Origin: Sipunculus nudus | Taxonomy: Eukaryota; Annelida; Sipuncula; Golfingiida; Sipunculidae | Assembly (NCBI GenBank): GCA_026874595.1 | Contig: CM049307.1 | Coordinates: forward strand, 97,646,330-97,710,329 | Length of the DNA: 64,000 nt | Direction of reading: 5' to 3' | In this document: piece after piece, positions 58,421-64,000 of the stretch | Layout of the letters: each line of letters opens with the position of its first letter | Numbering within the stretch: position 1 is the first letter of the stretch | Position numbers and translations under genes: made by a program | The notes under the pieces: generated by a model | What the model was told of the DNA's origin: nothing | The model's database searches: none | The model's input: the letters and a program-made list of their open reading frames with translations, nothing else

Positions 58421-59110
58421 GCACTACAAGCTATAGTCACTGGGCAGTGTACCAGGACAGTGTTGAAGAGCATAAGGATTAAGGACACTGCATTCCAGGG
58501 TCGTCGGACAGCAGGGCCTTGTCGCAGGACAGCAGGACAGTGTACCAGGTTTGTAGGGCACCACAAAATAAAGTCACATGACAGTGTTACAGGAAAGTGT
58601 TAAATAGCAGTAGGACACTGCATTTCAAGGCAGTAGGACAATGCACCACAAGCTAAGGTCACAGGACAGTGTCCGACACAGTGTAGACGAGCAGAAGGAC
58701 ATTGCAATGTAGGGTCCCAGGACAGCAGGAACTGGTCACAGGACAGCAGGACAGTGTTCCAGTTTTGTAGGGGGCCACAAGCTATAGTCACAGGACAGTG
58801 CCGCGCAGCAGGACGGTGTCACCTGGTTTTTGGACACCACAACCAAGAGTTACATAACTCGAGCAAAGTGTTACAGGGCATTAGGACTGGTGTCGCAAGA
58901 GTGAAGGGCCAATGACCTGGAGTTGCAGGGCATCGGATAATATCATAGGGACAACGTCCGGCATCTAATATGCCACAACACAGAATATGACGCCACAATC
59001 CTACATGTGTCACGTGATAACAGGTCACATGACAGTAGGGCAGAGCAGGCAGGTTGTCGCAGGATAGTGCAAAAGTGTCTCAGGACACCAGAGGACATCA
59101 ATTTGTATCT
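58390..59110 (+). repeat. Degenerate GGACAGTG-rich minisatellite
   Basis: Words such as CACAGGACAGTG, CAGGACAGCAGGACAGTG and TTGTAGGGCACCACAA recur every 10-70 bases with no fixed period. The longer phrase CCAGGTTTGTAGGGCACYACA appears near 58410 and 58547, with a variant near 58760. All frames through it look accidental. Confidence 0.75.
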
Positions 59111-61379
59111 TGTAGGACCCTGAAGTTAGTACAACTGTTACAAGTTTAAAAATTCAACATAGTGCATAAGTCACCTTGAAACCATTTTTTCCAAGTATAA
59201 GTTATAATTTATTATAGAAAGCTCTCGCAAAGCGCCTACCTCCGCCATCACCTATATCTGTATCTTGGACCTCAAAATTTAATTAATGCCTACTTTTCAT
59301 TGTACCATCAGGTAAAAGGCATCATTCTCTAATGAGCCTGGTTTCTTAACTTTGAACAACCTTTCATCATATGTCCTTATACGGGGTCATTTTATGCTGA
59401 TCAGAAGTCTGTGGAGTTATAAAATTTCTTTAAAATATGCTCTGGGGCTATAACATACATATCTACATACTACACAGGCAGGAGGACCGTTCTTGTGTGA
59501 TTTTTTAATAAAATCATAAATTGGCGGCTGTAGCGGTTGGCGCTATGTTTGCCTTGGCTTGCTAAAATATGCTTATTAATGTTAGGAAAAGTACTCGACC
59601 ATCGACGTTTTACCGGATCAATGCTACAGCTGAGGGATTAGTAAGTGTATGAATAATTGTGACGTAGATGGTATAGGTTAGGTTTGGAGAAGCCGGTGAA
59701 TTAGGCCAGAATTCTAAAAAAATTATACCTAATGAAGTTTTAAGCTTTATGGGGTTTTATTCATTAGGGAAGTGTCATTCGAATTCTGTATTTTTGCGTG
59801 TTAACTTGTAACTTGCAACGGTTTCGACCATCATCCCGTGGCCGGATTTGCGGGGACCGGAGAGGAGGCGTGTCAGAGTCGGCCAATCAGGACACGCTCT
59901 TTAGAAAAATCAATAACTGACATCGCCATGTGGCCAGAAAGTAAACATACTAATATGTGCCACTTGCCGGCAATATTGATTAAAACTGGCGCTTATTTGA
60001 TGTAATGAAAATGAATTTGGTTTCTGTTTACTTTCTTGTGATGCATTATTGTATGCGTCTTATGGGCGTAGTGGGCGCGTGTTCATTGTGCCACCAGCTA
60101 TGCTTGCTACAGTCATATGGCTTATAGACCACGGTAACCATTATTAACAATGAGAGCCAAAGTATCCGTTCATGATTGTTTGTGAGGTAATTTGTGAACA
60201 AATGCGCAAGCACACACAGACACACACAAAAGAATAGGATAAAAGCTTACCCTCCTAGCGATATAAATTAAAGGTTTGTTTGTGTGCAATTATTCATAAT
60301 GGTCTGAATATTTATAGATTAATATGGTATATTTATATATTTTCAAATATTATATTTACATATTATAAAAGGAAAAATCAAAACATGAAACGTGGACTAG
60401 AAAATTAGAATAAAAGGCAAAAAATATAATTTATGTAAACAAAATATAATTTTAGTAATACTATATTCCTTAGTGTTCGTATGATCAAACTTGTATTGGT
60501 GTTTATCAAACTCAATGAGAGGGGAATATTTGCTTATTTAACATTTATAATAATTTATATATACTATCAGGACAAAAGATTGAAACATTTTACAGTTGTA
60601 ATTGTATAATGATTTAAATCACCCCAAGTTATAGTGACAGGCGTTGCCTTATATTCACGGTACAGGCTGTACAGTAATAAAGCTCACACAACTAGTTCTA
60701 CGGCCGATACAGCTGAGAAAATCAATAAACGGGCTTAACAATTCATGACTTTGCTCCAATTCACATACTAAACAGCTTAAAAAACAAATATGCCTTGGCT
60801 TGGTGGAAATCGAAATGTTAATTTATATAAGCAAATTTCACCAAAGAAAAAAAAATGTGATCACCAAACCGGACCATAATTGAAGTTTTATAATTAAGAT
60901 CAATACAAGACAGATCAGATTAATCAAGTTGACGAATACATCTGAGAGGACACTAAGCATTACAAAGTCAAAGCGAGAGCGTCTTCATTAAATAGTATCA
61001 GAGGCCGCCTTTGTCCTGGCTGGCAGAACTGAACTGTGATGTATCAATTGATTTGGTCAAACCTGGCACACATTTTGTAGGTTGGCTGAATTCCTTTATA
61101 GCACACAGCAATGTTTGATCAGGATGTTTGTAATATTCCGGATCTGGTGATTGGTGACCCATTTTGTTCGTGGAGGTGGAAATGCGGTCTCTGAGTGGTT
61201 TCTCGTTTTTTAACTGTTATTCCAGGAGGAAGCGAACATATATGTCAACCCTAAGGGTCATGGGGTAAAGGAAATCCTACAAATATGAGCCATTCATTGG
61301 CCAAAGTACATAGTATTTGGAGTCGGTAATTGTATTAACAGCTTCAGTATTGTTATTTATTATTACTATCATTATTTTG

Positions 61380-61380
<1 letters not shown>
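59111..61380. other. Intergenic, no gene recognised
   Basis: The DNA is AT-rich. 59815-60000 is somewhat richer in GC with one CCAAT (GGCCAATCAGG, about 59879), which might be a promoter, but no exon follows that I can support. Confidence 0.4.
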
Positions 61381-61426
<46 letters not shown>

Positions 61427-62240
61427 CAAATGACACAGTGCTTAACTTGTACATTATTTCCAATACATGTATTCTGTGGCTGTTTGCATGCCTTGAGAAA
61501 AATAGTTAAGACTATATGCAATGAATTATGCCCACTTAATATTCAATAGAATAAAATTAGTTTAATGCTCGGGAAAACAAATGTTTTACGAGTCTTCCTG
61601 AATTCCTGAGTATTCTCGATCTGCTGTTCATTCTTAGAAGATTATTCCAATGTGTTGGGGGCAAATACCCTGAAACTACGATCTACAAAAGCCTAACCCT
61701 TTGTCCTTGGCAAATATAGAACAATACCTTCTGTGTGTGACCTTAATGAATAACTTGATTTTTTATTTAATTGCAGCATATTTTGCAACCATATCTTTGC
61801 TTGTAATTTTTAGGCATTTATGTACAAGAGTGATAATTTTAAACAATATGCTTCACTGAATAGGAAGTCAATGCAAGGCTTAAGTATCGCTCTACTGCTA
61901 ACATACTTATTACAATTCATGACAAGTATTGCTGCTAAATTCTGTATTATTTGTGTTCTATTAATATCTTCCTTGGGTAGGCCCATGGAGATACCATTAC
62001 AGAAGTCTAGGTGAGAAAGAATTAAACCATACACTAATTGCTTGCATACCTCAATTGTCAATGAATTACGCATATCATAGAAATGATATGATGCCTTCTG
62101 ACACTTAAATATAATAAATTTACTCAAAGTTAAGGTTTCAGTCAGAGTTACACCTAAGTATTATATATGAATCAATCCATGGGATCCAGCCACAATATTT
62201 TCATTTACGTCTATGCAAGAAGTTTCCCTGGAGCCCTGGA
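61381..62240 (-). mobile_element. 3' end of a CR1/L2-like LINE with (AAT)n tail
   Basis: Minus-strand reading from about 62215 gives CIDVNENIVAG, then after a stop YLGVTLTETLTLSKFI (about 62163-62115), then the open piece below. Degraded coding sequence follows (RSFRVFAPNTLE, about 61690-61655, matching the usual FRVAAPRLWN-type end). It finishes at the (ATT)n run 61381-61426, which on the minus strand is an (AAT)n tail as in CR1/L2-type elements. It is 5'-truncated and broken by stops. Confidence 0.75.
61810..62127 (-). pseudogene. Post-RT segment of the CR1/L2-like LINE
   Basis: This is a 105-codon open stretch. KCQKASYHFYDMRN, LTIEVCKQLVYGLILSHLD, FCNGISMGLP and QIIQNLAAILVMN are the conserved post-RT motifs of CR1/L2 elements (compare ...LVHALILSHLDYCNGLL..., known of the family). 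The frame then degrades where family members have the HWLP motif. Not functional. Confidence 0.75.
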
Positions 62241-63898
62241 TTGTAGTATACTTGCTGCCTATGCAGCCACCTGTGACCGATTCATCCCCCCCCCCTCTTT
62301 CTCGGTGTTGTGACCCTCCCAAAGGAAGGCGACTGAGCATAAGATGATCACGTGATATCGGTTACCAGGTTTAACGTGCAGGCATCGCAGTTTGGTTTTA
62401 ATTTATTTATAACTATTGAATCCCCACAGAAAATGATGAGCTTAGTGCCGTGCAAAGTCAGGAACTAGCATTTAATCTTTACAAATATTTGTCTTGGTAT
62501 GTACACTGACAAAAGTATACCATCCCCTTTAACAGGTCGGGAGTTTTTAGGGATGGGAGGTGGTAGAGTCTGTTCGCTTTGCTGGTCTATCTTTGACTAA
62601 TGTTATTTATTGTCCCTCTCCCAACCATATTAGTATTGGTCATATTGTTTTCCTAGAAAGTAGCCACATACCAAAAAGAACATGAGAAAAATGAGTTTCA
62701 ACCGATTCTAGTCTGGGCCAGGGTTAGTTCTACTCGCATGAAACCCCCCCCCCCCCCTTATACCATGTAGTGAATAGCTCTGGCCTTCAGCCGGGTTAAA
62801 GAAATTGCACTGTGTGCAACTTTTTTTGCCTTATATGTGCCCCGAGTAAGATCCTGGTTTCTGCGTTAGCATTTTCCAGACGATCAATAGAAGACTGGGA
62901 TGAAAAACAGATGATAAAAGTTTGAGTAAAAGTCACGGTTTAGAAGTTTTTCCAAGAAAGAAAACCTGTAGAGGGAAATAAGTTTTGACATATTTTATTT
63001 AGTTTATTACATGTATAAACATATTTTAAAGATTTTTTTTTAAATAATGTATTTTTTATTAATGTTTTAAAATCATTTTAAGATTTCATGCTGTATATAT
63101 GAAAAAAAAAATCATCAATACATTTGCAATTAGAAAAAAAAAATATGCCAAGTGAGACATACTCATGGTGTTTCATCTGAATTTAAAGTCATGTTTTGTC
63201 AGGGATATTATACACTAATACATAATTCAGTGAGCTTACATTCATCTGTTGGTAGCACACACAGCAGTTTCATAAGGATTCTGGCGCAGGCACATATGTG
63301 CTTTCTTGTCTTGCAATGAGAATTGTCATTTGTTTGCAATAAACTATTATTTCTATTCTTAGGTGATTATGTTTTTGCAGGATTCCTATAATATAGAATG
63401 AACATTTTATTATGGTCTTCTATGTTTTTTTTCAGGGGGGGGGGGGGGTAAAAATATGAACGTTAAACCAAATATGTAAGAAATTAATTATATTTTATTC
63501 AAATCTCAGCAGATTCTAAATTTACAGTACTTTATACCTGACGTGGTAGACCTGTCGAGCTGGCGAGGTGCTAAAGAAGGATAATTTTGGATTAATCTGA
63601 GGATTTAGTGTGCGCATTAAATCCAGATCCCTCCGAAAAAGGTACATTAACGTCAAGGGCGTCAATATATGCGGGATGGGGGTAAATAGCCCCCTACTAT
63701 TCAGAGAATAATATTTATATATTTCAAATGAAATGTATTAATAAATAGAACAATAGACTTTGGTTCCATTTATGAGTTTAATATGAAATACTTTGTCTCT
63801 AAAATGGTTTAGAATTAACATATACCTTATACCTATATATATATATGTCTGTTTTGTCTCAACTTTGATTACCCTCCAACGCCTGTCTCTTCCATTAT
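62241..63898. other. Intergenic; poly-C/poly-G tracts
   Basis: Poly-C at 62286-62295 and 62744-62757, poly-G at 63435-63448, and a few A/T runs. No gene is seen. Confidence 0.5.
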
Positions 63899-64000
63899 AC
63901 GTACGTAAGTACATACATACGTACAAACATACGTACGTACGTACGTACGTACGTACGTACATACATACATACGTACATACATACGTACGTACGTACGTAC
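63899..64000. repeat. (ACGT/ACAT)n tetranucleotide microsatellite at the right edge
   Basis: Interrupted runs of ACGT and ACAT continue to the window end and probably beyond. The open frame at 63738-63962 only reads through this repeat. Confidence 0.95.

Noticed and set aside
63738-63962. 74-codon open frame with YVRTYV repeats
   Set aside because: It is translation of the tetranucleotide microsatellite.

Overview
This is animal nuclear DNA. Coding sequence is sparse and intron-bearing, the sequence is AT-rich, and it holds several non-LTR retrotransposon fragments, tRNA-derived SINEs, cut-and-paste transposon remnants, long tandem arrays and many mono-, di-, tri- and tetranucleotide tracts. 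The only clear host genes are two class A, FMRFamide-receptor-like GPCRs. Together with the repeat types this suggests a lophotrochozoan, probably a marine mollusc. That placement is inference; nothing seen fixes the species.

Layout. 0.6-6 kb: two non-LTR elements on the minus strand, an L1/Tx1-like fragment apparently nested inside a CR1/Jockey-like one. 6.1-6.8 kb: a degenerate ~145-bp tandem repeat. 9.0-25.9 kb: a 16.9-kb array of a 46-bp satellite with several levels of higher-order duplication. 26.8-31.4 kb: LINE and SINE fragments and a dispersed repeat. 32.2-33.4 kb (+) and 39.4-41.7 kb (-): two paralogous GPCR genes, converging tail to tail. Between them lie a 1,060-bp tandem duplication that looks exact, a SINE fragment, a second copy of the dispersed repeat, a 42-bp minisatellite and a CpG-rich block. 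42.9-46.8 kb: a candidate solo LTR, then a ~1.7-kb duplicated block made of a 53-bp minisatellite with a hAT-like MITE inside. 49.9-51.7 kb: SINE and small repeats. 51.94-53.96 kb: exactly 45 copies of a 45-bp unit with one substitution, open on both strands but without an ATG. 56.0-57.4 kb: a deleted Tigger/pogo-like DNA transposon with terminal inverted repeats and a TA target site. 57.7-59.1 kb: SINEs and a GGACAGTG-rich minisatellite. 61.4-62.2 kb: the 3' end of a CR1/L2-like LINE with its (AAT)n tail. The window ends in an (ACGT/ACAT)n microsatellite.

The two receptors are close paralogues. Each main coding exon starts at a splice acceptor with the same intron phase, inside what looks like a signal peptide. 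They share a Y-R-Y triad in place of D/E-R-Y, lack the usual TM3 cysteine, and share a cysteine pair (N-terminus and third extracellular loop). The rest of the window is mobile and tandem-repeat DNA. I found no operon, RNA gene cluster, CRISPR array or clearly new gene system. The strongest unusual signals are the two satellites and the receptor pair.
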